A stretch of 24,002 bases of DNA from Desulfuromonadales bacterium (GCA_030630015.1 DAOVNV010000006.1:1-24002), one strand, 5' to 3'. Positions 7,206 through 15,447 are shown, numbered from the stretch's first letter. Numbers and translations: made by a program. Notes: generated by a model from the sequence alone, not told the origin.

Positions 7206-9215
7206 ATGGATACTTACGAACAGGCCGTTCAGGCCCTGAATTCTGAAGATGAAGAAATTCGCCTCCAGGGTTTGAAGTCTTTAGCTTCTGGTGAACCAGA
7301 GCAGATCCTAGGGCCGATCTTTCAGGCCTTTGGTGATACGAGCTGGAGGGTGCGCAAGGAAGCGATTGAAATGTTTTTGCGGCTGCCGATCAGCCGTGAA
7401 CTGGTTGGCGAGATCGTTGAATTGCTGCACGCTGAAGAAAATGCCGGTTTACGCAACGCAGCAGTGGAAATCCTGGTTCGTATGGGACGGGAAGCTCTGC
7501 CGATGCTGCTTGAACAGGTGACCTGTCCGGATCATGATGTCAGGAAATTTATCGTCGATATTCTGGGTGAAATTGGTGATTCCAGCGCTATCCCGGCGTT
7601 GCTCAATGCCATGCGCGATGATGACAATAACGTCCTCGCTGCGGCGGCGGAGAATCTCGGTAAGCTGAAAGCTTCTGATGCGGTCCCGGTACTGCTCGAT
7701 GCCATGCAGAATCCTGATGTCATGCTCCGTTTCACCATTCTCGAAGCCTTGGGCAAAATTGACCAGTCTGTCCCACTGTCCCGCCTGCTTCCTTTCCGGG
7801 ATGAAAAGCTTTTGCGCAAGGCTTTGATCGACTGCCTGGGTAAAGTAGGAGATCAGACGGCGATTCCTGAAGTCATTGCAGGATTGTCTGATCCCATGCG
7901 CAACGTACGGAGTGCTGCGCTGCTTGCCATGATGGCCATGGCACAACGTTATCCCGATCAGATCCGTTCCACTCTTGCGGGTCATGATCTTCCGTCGACG
8001 GTGGATGCTGTTGCAGCTTTCCTGGCTGAAGGTCAGCCGGATACAATCAGGCGTGCTGCGGTGCGTGTTATCGGCTGGCTTGGCGACCGATCTGTTGTTG
8101 CAATGATGCTCGAACTGCTCGACCAGGAGACTTTGCAGCAGGAGGCCATGCATGCCTTGGTCGACACAGGCAAGAGCAACCCCGACAGCCTCGTCGAGGT
8201 ATGGGACAGTACCCCGGACTCTCGTAAAGCTTATCTCGCCTATATTATGGGGGAGGCCGGCTGCAAGCAGGGGGTGCCTCTGCTGCGCAATGCCCTTGCT
8301 GCGGATGACAATGCTCTTCAGCAGATGTCTGCCCATGCTCTTGGCAATCTCGGCAGCCCAATAGCCATTGCGGATCTGGTCGCGTGTCTGGGTGGAACCG
8401 CTGAAAATGTTCAAGAGGCGGCCAGTCAGGCTCTGGTCCGCTTGGGAGGGCAATTCCCCGCGGAAACCTTTGACGCACTCAAGTCTTCCCTCGAGGAGGG
8501 GGATGCTGCCCAACGCAAGTTTACGGTCGAGGCTTTAGCCAATATAAACCATTCTGAAGTCCCGCAACGCCTCGGCATGGCTATGAAAGACGCCGCTCCT
8601 GAGGTTCGCAGGGCTGCGGTCAAGGCTTTTGAAGGGCGGGACTGCGGAGAACACCTCGGCAGCATCCTGCTCGCCCTGGCTGATGAGGACAGCGAGGTTC
8701 GGCGCACCGCCGTCGACATCCTTGCCGCATCGGGTGAGCCTGAGGTACTGGATGGTCTGCAACTGGCCCTGAGTGATAAAGATATCTGGGTTCGCGCCAC
8801 TGCGGTCAGGGCTTTCGGACGCGTGGGAGGGATGGCAGTCGTCCCGCGCGTGGAGCAGGTGGTCAAGGACCCTGTTGGGCTGGTCAGTATCGCCGCTTTG
8901 GAAACCCTGGCTGACATTCTGGGGGAAAATGCGTGCCCCAATATCGTTGAGGCCCTCAACCACCCTGATGAGGAGGTGGTTTCCGCCGCCTTGAATCTGC
9001 TTTCCGGCTGCAACCAGACAGAGTGGTTTTCTGAACATGTCGAAGATTTGATTAATCATCCCTTTTGGGCTGTGAGGATCCATTTTATCCGATTCATGTC
9101 GACGTCTTTCGTTGATCGGGCTCGCCCGCTTCTCGAGCGCAGACTGGAAGTGGAAACCGAGGATCTTGTCCGGCAGCAGATTGTTGAAGCGTTAGAGACT
9201 TTGCCAACGCCCTGA
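7206..9215 (+). CDS. Large HEAT-repeat protein in che cluster
   Basis: A 669-residue protein built almost entirely of about 20 HEAT/PBS-lyase-like helical repeats of roughly 31 residues. Examples are DDDNNVLAAAAENLGKL, DPMRNVRSAALLAMMAM, DAAPEVRRAAVKAFEG, DEDSEVRRTAVDILAA and DKDIWVRATAVRAFGRV. There is no signal peptide, membrane segment or catalytic motif, so it should be a cytoplasmic curved solenoid used as a binding scaffold. The ATG has a strong G-rich Shine-Dalgarno sequence (GGGGGG then GAG). cheR follows after 11 bases, so production with the receptor methyltransferase and methylesterase is likely. It might organise the adaptation enzymes or bind receptors. CpcE/PBS lyases share the fold, but a lyase role is not supported here. 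Confidence 0.9.
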   Translation: MDTYEQAVQALNSEDEEIRLQGLKSLASGEPEQILGPIFQAFGDTSWRVRKEAIEMFLRLPISRELVGEIVELLHAEENAGLRNAAVEILVRMGREALPMLLEQVTCPDHDVRKFIVDILGEIGDSSAIPALLNAMRDDDNNVLAAAAENLGKLKASDAVPVLLDAMQNPDVMLRFTILEALGKIDQSVPLSRLLPFRDEKLLRKALIDCLGKVGDQTAIPEVIAGLSDPMRNVRSAALLAMMAMAQRYPDQIRSTLAGHDLPSTVDAVAAFLAEGQPDTIRRAAVRVIGWLGDRSVVAMMLELLDQETLQQEAMHALVDTGKSNPDSLVEVWDSTPDSRKAYLAYIMGEAGCKQGVPLLRNALAADDNALQQMSAHALGNLGSPIAIADLVACLGGTAENVQEAASQALVRLGGQFPAETFDALKSSLEEGDAAQRKFTVEALANINHSEVPQRLGMAMKDAAPEVRRAAVKAFEGRDCGEHLGSILLALADEDSEVRRTAVDILAASGEPEVLDGLQLALSDKDIWVRATAVRAFGRVGGMAVVPRVEQVVKDPVGLVSIAALETLADILGENACPNIVEALNHPDEEVVSAALNLLSGCNQTEWFSEHVEDLINHPFWAVRIHFIRFMSTSFVDRARPLLERRLEVETEDLVRQQIVEALETLPTP

Positions 9216-9226
9216 AGATAGAGAAG

Positions 9227-10108
9227 ATGCTGTTCCTTTCACCTGAAATTCCGATGAGTATGGACGAATTCCGTCTTTTGCGGGACTTCATTTACCAGCA
9301 TTGCGGCCTTAATTTCACTGAGGACTCCAAGTATCTCCTTGAAAAGCGGCTGGGAAGGCGGTTGCAGCTCCACAAGCTTAAAAGCTTCAAGGACTACTAC
9401 TACTTTTTGCGCTACAAGCCTGATAAGGAACAGGAACTTTCGGAAGTTGTTGACCTGCTGACGACCAACGAAACCTACTTTTTTCGTGAGGACTACCAGT
9501 TAAGAGCCTTTGCAGAAGAGATCCTCCCGGAAATCCGCAAACGCAAGGAGGCCACGGGCGACAAACAGTTGCGCATCTGGAGCGCTGGCTGTTCCTCCGG
9601 CGAGGAACCTTACACCCTGGCCATGATCCTGCTTGATCAAACCTGGCTCAGTTCCTGGCGCGTTGAGATCATTGGGACCGATATCAGCCAGAAAGTCCTG
9701 CAGATGGCTCGGCAGGGCGAATATGGCGAGACCTCTTTTCGGAATACCGACCAAGTTTACAAACGCCGGTTTTTCAGTGATGCCGGCGACAAATTACGGA
9801 TCAAGGATGAAGTAAAGAATCTCGTGACGATCAGTCACCTTAACCTTTTCGACAGCGCAAGGATTACACTGCTCGGCAGGATGGATGTTGTGTTCTGCCG
9901 GAACGTCATTATTTACTTTGATCTCGACGGCAAGAAAAAGGTCATCGACAATTTTTTCCAGAGGCTTCACCCGGAGGGATACCTGTTGCTGGGTCACTCC
10001 GAATCTCTAATCAATCTCAGTACCTCTTTCCAGCTGCGGCATTTCCAGCATGATATGGTTTATCAGAAGTCCGCACTGCCGACCCCTTTAATCGGAGGTC
10101 GGCCATGA
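9227..10108 (+). CDS. cheR: CheR chemoreceptor glutamate methyltransferase
   Basis: A 293-residue CheR that uses S-adenosylmethionine to methylate receptor glutamates for adaptation. An N-terminal helical domain (about 11-75) leads to NETYFFR (81-87), the AdoMet-binding loop WSAGCSSGEEPYTLA (118-132), the acidic strand end IIGTDIS (148-154), and the methyltransferase signature CRNVIIYF (224-231). The first ATG (9227) lies directly behind a GAGAAG sequence at a very short spacing; in-frame ATGs at 9254 and 9260 would give starts (MSMDEF or MDEF) that fit the family N-terminus equally well. The stop overlaps the cheB start as ATGA, indicating translational coupling of the opposing enzymes. Its presence implies methyl-accepting receptors encoded elsewhere. 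Confidence 0.96.
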   Translation: MLFLSPEIPMSMDEFRLLRDFIYQHCGLNFTEDSKYLLEKRLGRRLQLHKLKSFKDYYYFLRYKPDKEQELSEVVDLLTTNETYFFREDYQLRAFAEEILPEIRKRKEATGDKQLRIWSAGCSSGEEPYTLAMILLDQTWLSSWRVEIIGTDISQKVLQMARQGEYGETSFRNTDQVYKRRFFSDAGDKLRIKDEVKNLVTISHLNLFDSARITLLGRMDVVFCRNVIIYFDLDGKKKVIDNFFQRLHPEGYLLLGHSESLINLSTSFQLRHFQHDMVYQKSALPTPLIGGRP

Positions 10109-11181
10109 GCATCGGCAGGGTGAGAGTGTTGGTCATCGACGATTCGGCGTTTAACCGTCGTGCGATCGTAAAGATGCTCGAGTCGCTTCCGAACGTTGAG
10201 GTCATCGGGTACGCCTGTGATGGAGAGGAGGGGCTCCGCAAGGTGATTGATCTCAAACCGGACCTGGTGACGCTTGATCTGCAAATGCCGAGAATGGACG
10301 GATTTACCCTGCTGCGCATCGTGATGCAGAATCAGCCTACTCCGATTATTGTGGTTTCTTCTGTGTCCGGTGACGAAAATGTGTTCAAGGCACTTGAACT
10401 TGGTGCTGTCGAGTTCGTCTCAAAACCCACTGCCCGCGTCTCACCGACCTTGATGGATATCCGTGAGGAGCTGATTGAAAAGGTCAGAGAAGTGACCGGG
10501 GCGAACCTGAAAAATGTTCTGGCCAGAAGCAGTAGCCAGCCTTCAGTAAGGTCGCGAAAAACTCAGTCGGTTGCGCCGTCCCGCAGGAAGGCTCCGCCGT
10601 CAGATTTTCCGGTTGTCGCTATCGGTGCTTCAACCGGTGGACCGCCTGCTTTGCAGACCATCTTTTCGGCAATCCAAACTGAGGTTCCCGCCGCCTTTGC
10701 CGTCGCACAGCATATGCCTCCAAACTTTACAAAAGCCTTTGCTGATCGCTTGAATCGATTTTCGGCACTTTCTATCAAAGAAGCGCAGGAGGGCGATGTT
10801 TTACGTCCTGGAGATGTTTTGATTGCCCCGGGGGGAACAAATCTGGAGTTTGTCGAAAAGGGAGGTCGTCTCGTCGCAGAGTTGGCGGAACCGAAGCCCC
10901 ATCATCGCTACGTGCCTTCGATAGATACTTTGTTTTCCAGTCTGGCGCCACTCTGTCGGGAGAGGCTGCTTGGGGTCGTTCTGACCGGGATGGGCAATGA
11001 CGGTGCGCGAGGTGCAGTAACGGTTAAGGAGTGTCGGGGTTCAGTCCTGGCCGAATCTGAAGAAAGCAGTATTGTTTTCGGAATGCCCAAAGAAACCATT
11101 GCCGCTGTTGAAGTTGACAATGTCGTGCCCTTGTCGCAGATGTGCCGGGAAATCCTGCAATTTTGCAAGATTGTGAATTAG
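10105..11181 (+). CDS. cheB: CheB receptor methylesterase/glutamine deamidase
   Basis: A 358-residue CheB with an N-terminal receiver (about 5-125: D12/D13, phospho-acceptor D58, K107) and a basic Ser/Arg-rich linker (about 140-165). The C-terminal methylesterase has catalytic S176 in GASTGGP, H203 in AQHMPPNF and D299 in TGMGNDGARG. It removes receptor methyl groups when phosphorylated by CheA, counteracting CheR. The four-base overlap with cheR (ATGA) indicates coupled translation. All catalytic residues are present and the length is normal. It appears to be the last gene of this block: a 113-base gap follows, in which I see no convincing terminator hairpin. Confidence 0.97.
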   Translation: MSIGRVRVLVIDDSAFNRRAIVKMLESLPNVEVIGYACDGEEGLRKVIDLKPDLVTLDLQMPRMDGFTLLRIVMQNQPTPIIVVSSVSGDENVFKALELGAVEFVSKPTARVSPTLMDIREELIEKVREVTGANLKNVLARSSSQPSVRSRKTQSVAPSRRKAPPSDFPVVAIGASTGGPPALQTIFSAIQTEVPAAFAVAQHMPPNFTKAFADRLNRFSALSIKEAQEGDVLRPGDVLIAPGGTNLEFVEKGGRLVAELAEPKPHHRYVPSIDTLFSSLAPLCRERLLGVVLTGMGNDGARGAVTVKECRGSVLAESEESSIVFGMPKETIAAVEVDNVVPLSQMCREILQFCKIVN

Positions 11182-11193
11182 CCCGGCAAAAAA

Positions 11194-11223
11194 CTGGAAA
11201 TTTTTGTGCAGGATTGTTATTAT
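11194..11223 (+). promoter_or_regulatory. Candidate promoter for the GAF-cheY-infA unit
   Basis: Two overlapping readings are possible in the cheB-GAF gap. As sigma-70: TGGAAA (11195-11200), a 17-base spacer and TATTAT (11218-11223), matching 4/6 and 5/6 of the consensus. As sigma-54: GG at 11196-11197, exactly ten bases, then GC at 11208-11209 within CTGG...TGCA, the -24/-12 spacing. The sigma-54 match is incomplete because the C after TGG is missing. Transcription from here would carry a leader of roughly 60-70 bases. Confidence 0.4.
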
Positions 11224-11294
11224 CCCGAAGCTTCGTTTGTTCTCGGAGGGTGTCAGATGCCCTGCACATGATCGTTTTGTAAAGGAGACGATGG

Positions 11295-12128
11295 ATGAGT
11301 CGTAGCAGCGACGACAACAATAATATATCTTCTCGCGGTGAAGAGTTTCTGCAGATCTTCAAGAAGGGTGCGGACTTTACTCATGAACTGCTCAAGGAGA
11401 ACGAACGTCTGCGTTACCGTATGCTCAAACTGGAAGAATCCATCGCTCTCCCGGATGACGACGAGGCTGATGTTTCTCATGAGGCGATGCAGCTGCGCTT
11501 GAAAATTGAAGAGCTGGAAAAGGAAAAGGAGGAGATCCTCGGTCGGGTCAGGAAGGTTGAAGAGGAGAATGAGGATTTTGCGAACCGGTATGTTGAGATC
11601 GAAGAAGAGAACAACATGCTGGCCAATCTCTATATTGCATCCTTTCAACTTCACTCGACTCTCGATTTCAAGGAAGTCCTGCAGATCATCCTCGAGATCG
11701 TCATCAACCTGATCGGTGCCGAGGAGTTCGGGGTGCTTCTGCTCGATGAAAAAACGAATAAGCTCGAACCTGTTGCCTCCGAAGGGGTCTCTACTTCTGC
11801 CCTCCCTTCTATTCCAGTTGGTCAGGGGATCATTGGCGAAGCGACCGAATCGGGTGAGAATTATTTTATCGACTCTATGACGGGGTACCAGCGGGATTTC
11901 GAGAAGCCGCTTGTCTGTATCCCGCTTAAAATCAAGGAACATGTCATTGGTGTCGTCGTGATTTACAAGCTGCTGGTTCAGAAGGATGAATTCAACAGCG
12001 TCGATTACGAACTCTTTACCCTGCTGGCCGGCCATGCGGCGACTGCGGTTTTCTCTTCGCGGCTGTATTCCGATTCGGAGCGTAAGCTTTCGACCATTCA
12101 GGGATTCATTGACTTGTTGACCAAGTAG
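11295..12128 (+). CDS. Coiled-coil GAF domain protein
   Basis: A 277-residue cytoplasmic protein. After a short Ser/Asp/Asn-rich start, residues about 15-115 are a heptad-rich coiled coil (long runs of Glu, Lys and Leu such as EELEKEKEEILGRVRKVEEE). Residues about 120-268 form a GAF domain (IILEIVINLIGAEEFGVLLLDE, IPVGQGIIGEA, VCIPLKIKEHVIGVVVIYK). GAF domains bind small ligands or mediate dimerisation; the ligand cannot be told from sequence. The ATG is preceded by AAGGAG at good spacing. There is no kinase, cyclase or DNA-binding output. The third cheY follows after 14 bases. A sensory partner of that CheY or of the array is plausible; a dimeric scaffold is the alternative. Confidence 0.88.
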   Translation: MSRSSDDNNNISSRGEEFLQIFKKGADFTHELLKENERLRYRMLKLEESIALPDDDEADVSHEAMQLRLKIEELEKEKEEILGRVRKVEEENEDFANRYVEIEEENNMLANLYIASFQLHSTLDFKEVLQIILEIVINLIGAEEFGVLLLDEKTNKLEPVASEGVSTSALPSIPVGQGIIGEATESGENYFIDSMTGYQRDFEKPLVCIPLKIKEHVIGVVVIYKLLVQKDEFNSVDYELFTLLAGHAATAVFSSRLYSDSERKLSTIQGFIDLLTK

Positions 12129-12142
12129 TTTGGAGGGTGTTG

Positions 12143-12517
12143 ATGGACGTCTATAAAGTTCTTGTTGTTGAAGATTCACCCACCATGCGGCAACTGATTG
12201 TTTTCGCCCTGAAGCGGATCCGAGGTCTCAGGATTATCGAGGCCAATGATGGTGTTGATGGTTTGAAGAAATTGAGCTCGGATACGTTCGATCTGATTTT
12301 AACAGACATCAATATGCCGATCATGGATGGGTTGAAACTGGTCAGCATGGTTCGTAATAATCCAAAGTATAAAGAAGTTCCGATCGTTGTCATCACTACT
12401 GAAGGGGCCGTTGAGGATCGGGAGCGCGCCCTGGCTCTCGGCGCCAACGAATACATTACCAAGCCGATTCAGACAACCCAGATTCTTGACGCCGTCAAGC
12501 GACTACTGTCTTTATGA
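12143..12517 (+). CDS. cheY: CheY-type response regulator (third)
   Basis: A 124-residue single receiver with E10/D11, phospho-acceptor D55 (TDINMP), T86 and K107, the same numbering as the first CheY in the cluster. I start it at the ATG at 12143 because GGAGGG at 12132-12137 lies five bases upstream. In-frame GTG (12137) and TTG (12140) fall on or next to that element and are less likely. Shared stretches with the CheY at 1218 (EDSPTMR, DLI.TDINMP, RNN.KYK, TEG, ALGA) suggest duplication within the cluster. The stop is 30 bases before infA with no terminator in between, so the translation factor may be read from the same transcript. Confidence 0.93.
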   Translation: MDVYKVLVVEDSPTMRQLIVFALKRIRGLRIIEANDGVDGLKKLSSDTFDLILTDINMPIMDGLKLVSMVRNNPKYKEVPIVVITTEGAVEDRERALALGANEYITKPIQTTQILDAVKRLLSL

Positions 12518-12536
12518 TTGTGTGTCAGCCTTAAAC

Positions 12537-12542
12537 AGGAGG
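12537..12542 (+). promoter_or_regulatory. Shine-Dalgarno that fixes the infA start
   Basis: A perfect AGGAGG five bases before the TTG at 12548. It decides for the TTG start and against an upstream in-frame GTG-type extension beginning at 12518, whose residues do not belong to IF-1. Confidence 0.85.
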
Positions 12543-12547
12543 TTAGT

Positions 12548-12766
12548 TTGTCCAAAGAAGAAGCCATAGAAGTTGAAGGTACCGTCGTAGAGCCGCTTCC
12601 CAACGCAATGTTCCGGGTAGAACTCGATAACAGTCATGTTGTTCTGGCACATATTTCGGGAAAGATGCGCAAGTATTACATCCGTATCCTTCCTGGTGAC
12701 CGGGTTACCGTCGAGTTGTCGCCCTACGATTTGAGCCGCGGAAGAATCACCTATCGGGCCAAGTAG
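12548..12766 (+). CDS. infA: Translation initiation factor IF-1
   Basis: A 72-residue S1-fold (OB) protein that binds the ribosomal A site during initiation. The sequence is textbook IF-1: KEEAIEVEGTVVEPLPNAMF, LAHISGKMRKYYIRILPGDR and VTVELSPYDLSRGRITYR. The length is typical. The start is TTG, set by the AGGAGG at 12537-12542, giving a protein beginning SKEEAIEVEG after the initiator. In many bacteria infA lies in the spc ribosomal operon; here it follows cheY by 30 bases and precedes leuS by 116. It may be a second genomic copy or the only one; this window cannot tell. Confidence 0.97.
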   Translation: MSKEEAIEVEGTVVEPLPNAMFRVELDNSHVVLAHISGKMRKYYIRILPGDRVTVELSPYDLSRGRITYRAK

Positions 12767-12829
12767 TTTTTCAAGTTGGCTTGCAGGGCGGGTACTGCTC
12801 GCCCCGATTGCCGCAATAACTGCACGATT

Positions 12830-12849
12830 AACCGGCGCATGCCGGTTTT
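12830..12849 (+). terminator. Weak hairpin terminator after infA
   Basis: AACCGGC (12830-12836) pairs with GCCGGTT (12841-12847) around a GCAT loop, followed by only four T residues (12846-12849). The short T-tract makes it a weak or partial terminator. A second GC-rich inverted repeat (GGGCG/CGCCC, 12786-12804) lies upstream in the same 116-base gap. No good sigma-70 promoter for leuS is visible here. Confidence 0.45.
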
Positions 12850-12882
12850 CATGTTTCAGGCAGCAACGACTGCGGAGGTATC

Positions 12883-15447
12883 ATGCAGGAGCGTTACAAT
12901 CCGGCGGAGATAGAAAAGCGGTGGCAGGAGACCTGGGCGGAGCAGTGTGCGTTCCGGGCCGAAGAGGATCCGAACAAGCCCAAGTATTATCTCCTTGAAA
13001 TGTTCCCTTACCCTTCCGGACGCATTCACATGGGGCACGTACGCAACTATTCGATAGGTGATGTTGTTGCCCGCTTCAAGCGACTGCAGGGTTATAATGT
13101 CCTGCATCCGATGGGCTGGGACGCCTTTGGTATGCCTGCTGAGAATGCGGCAATTCAGCACGGTACCCATCCGGCGATCTGGACTGAAGAAAATATTACC
13201 AATATGCGGGCTCAACTCCGCAAAATGGGTTTCTCCTATGACTGGGACCGGGAATTGGCAACCTGCTCACCAGACTACTACCGCTGGGAGCAGTTGATCT
13301 TTCTTAAAATGCTGGAGCGGGGGCTTGCTTACAAAAAAAGTGCGGCCGTCAACTGGTGTCCTGATTGTGAGACGGTCCTTGCCAACGAGCAGGTTGAGGA
13401 CGGTTGCTGCTGGCGTTGCGACAATGCCGTTGAACAGAAGGAACTGAACCAGTGGTTCTTCCGGATCACCAATTATGCCGACGAACTGCTTGCTTGGACA
13501 GATAAACTGCCTGGCTGGCCGGAATCCGTACTGACCATGCAGAGGAACTGGATCGGTCGTAGCTACGGTTGTGAGATCGAATTTCAGGTCGTTGGGTCAG
13601 ATGAGAAGCTCCGGGTATTCACCACCCGACAAGACACCTTGGCCGGGGCAACGTTCATGAGCCTGGCACCTGAGCACCCCCTGGCTCTTGCCCTGACAAC
13701 TCCGGAGCAGCGTGAGACAGTTGAGACATTCATCGAGAAGGTCGGCAAGGTTGAAAAAATCGATCGAACCAGTGATGACCTGGAAAAAGAAGGGGTGTTT
13801 ACCGGCAGCTATTGTCTGAATCCCCTGACCGGTGCAGAAATCCCGGTGTTCCTTGCCAACTTTGTCCTGATGGACTATGGAACGGGGGCGGTTATGGCGG
13901 TCCCGGCCCATGATCAGCGCGACTTCGACTTTGCCAGAAAATATCAACTTTCTATCCAGGTTGTCATTCAGCCGGACGGGGATCAGTTAAATCCGACGAC
14001 CATGGAGGAAGCCTGGGCCGGGGAAGGGCGGATGGTTAATTCCGGTCAGTTTGACGGGCTGTCGAATGATGAGGGGAAGCAACGTGTGGCCGAATACCTG
14101 GAGGGCCAGGGATTGGGAGTGCCGACTGTCAACTACCGTCTGCGCGACTGGCTGGTCTCGCGGCAGCGTTACTGGGGGACGCCGATTCCGGTTGTCTATT
14201 GCGATGCCTGTGGTGTCGTGCCTGTTCCGGAAAAAGATTTACCGATCATCCTGCCGACTGATGTGGCTTTTTCTGGAGAGGGTGGCAGCCCATTGAAGAG
14301 TCTGGCCAGTTTCTTCGAAACAAGCTGTCCCAGCTGTGGTCAGCCTGCTCGACGCGAAACGGATACCTTTGACACTTTTGTCGAGAGTTCCTGGTATTTC
14401 CTGCGGTATGCCAGTTCCAATTATGACCAGGCTCCGGTCGATCGGGACGCCGTTGATTACTGGCTGCCCGTGGACCAGTACATTGGTGGTGTCGAGCATG
14501 CGGTTCTGCACCTGCTTTACTCGCGTTTCTGGACAAAGGTTATGCGAGACCTCGGTATGGTCGGTATTGATGAGCCGTTTGCAAATCTCCTGACCCAGGG
14601 AATGGTTTGCAAAGAGACCCGCTCCTGCCCGCAACACGGCTGGCTTTACCCGGAGGAGATCGATCCGCAGGACCGATGCATGAAATGCGGTTCCACCGTT
14701 GTTGCAGGCCGCAATGAAAAAATGAGCAAATCAAAGAAGAACGTGGTCGATCCGGACGGCCTGATCAGTCGCTACGGGGCCGATACGGCGAGGCTTTTTA
14801 CCCTTTTTGCCTCCCCGCCTGAGAAAGATCTGGAATGGAATGACCAAGGTGTTGAAGGGTGCTTCCGTTTTCTCAACCGGGTCTGGCGTCTAGTGTATGA
14901 GAACTTGGAAACGATTGCAGCGATAGATGCCGTTGTCCCTGACAGTCTTGATGAGAGAGCTCGTGAGCTACGGCAGCAGATTCATAAAACTATCAAGAAG
15001 GTTACCGAGGATATTGACGGAAAGTTCCATTTCAATACGGCAATTGCTGCGATCATGGAATTGGTCAATGCTATTTCTTCTTTTGACGCCAAGGCTGATC
15101 ATCCTGCGGTGATGCGCGAGGCTTTCGAAATGGTTGCCCGTTTGCTCGGGCCATTTGCTCCGCATTTTGCTGAGGAACTGTGGCAGTACTTGGGCCACGA
15201 CCAGAGGTTGGATGCTTACGGTTGGCCCGAGTGGGATGAAAAGGTCCTGGTTTCCGAGACAGTTCTCATCGTGGTGCAGGTAAACGGCAAGGTGCGAGGT
15301 AAAGTGACCGTGCCTGCAGATGCTGACCGCAAGGTTGTGGAAGAAACAGCACTCGGCGATCCCAATGTTCTGCGTTACCTAGAAGGGAAAACCGTTCGGA
15401 AAGTTATTGTTGTTCCCGGAAGACTGGTTAACGTGGTGGTTTCATGA
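12883..15447 (+). CDS. leuS: Leucyl-tRNA synthetase
   Basis: An 854-residue class I synthetase that charges tRNA-Leu. HMGH is at 49-52 and KMSKS at 613-617. The CP1 editing domain is present (about 225-420), with TTRQDT at 247-252 where the E. coli enzyme has TTRPDT; the key T252 is kept. Cysteine pairs typical of zinc modules occur at NWCPDC...CWRC, VYCDAC...CPSC and CPQH...CMKC just before KMSKS. The C-terminal tRNA-binding domain ends with VNGKVRGKVTVP. The ATG has GGAGG closely upstream. The stop overlaps the lptE start as ATGA. The order leuS-lptE-holA is the same as in E. coli. Confidence 0.99.
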   Translation: MQERYNPAEIEKRWQETWAEQCAFRAEEDPNKPKYYLLEMFPYPSGRIHMGHVRNYSIGDVVARFKRLQGYNVLHPMGWDAFGMPAENAAIQHGTHPAIWTEENITNMRAQLRKMGFSYDWDRELATCSPDYYRWEQLIFLKMLERGLAYKKSAAVNWCPDCETVLANEQVEDGCCWRCDNAVEQKELNQWFFRITNYADELLAWTDKLPGWPESVLTMQRNWIGRSYGCEIEFQVVGSDEKLRVFTTRQDTLAGATFMSLAPEHPLALALTTPEQRETVETFIEKVGKVEKIDRTSDDLEKEGVFTGSYCLNPLTGAEIPVFLANFVLMDYGTGAVMAVPAHDQRDFDFARKYQLSIQVVIQPDGDQLNPTTMEEAWAGEGRMVNSGQFDGLSNDEGKQRVAEYLEGQGLGVPTVNYRLRDWLVSRQRYWGTPIPVVYCDACGVVPVPEKDLPIILPTDVAFSGEGGSPLKSLASFFETSCPSCGQPARRETDTFDTFVESSWYFLRYASSNYDQAPVDRDAVDYWLPVDQYIGGVEHAVLHLLYSRFWTKVMRDLGMVGIDEPFANLLTQGMVCKETRSCPQHGWLYPEEIDPQDRCMKCGSTVVAGRNEKMSKSKKNVVDPDGLISRYGADTARLFTLFASPPEKDLEWNDQGVEGCFRFLNRVWRLVYENLETIAAIDAVVPDSLDERARELRQQIHKTIKKVTEDIDGKFHFNTAIAAIMELVNAISSFDAKADHPAVMREAFEMVARLLGPFAPHFAEELWQYLGHDQRLDAYGWPEWDEKVLVSETVLIVVQVNGKVRGKVTVPADADRKVVEETALGDPNVLRYLEGKTVRKVIVVPGRLVNVVVS

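Noticed and set aside
7449..8513. 354-codon open frame on the minus strand
   Set aside because: Shadow of the HEAT-repeat gene; the protein shows no family features, whereas the plus-strand product has clear repeats.
11253..12179. 308-codon open frame on the minus strand
   Set aside because: Antisense to the coiled-coil GAF gene; composition follows the reverse complement of Glu/Lys-rich codons and no domain is recognisable.
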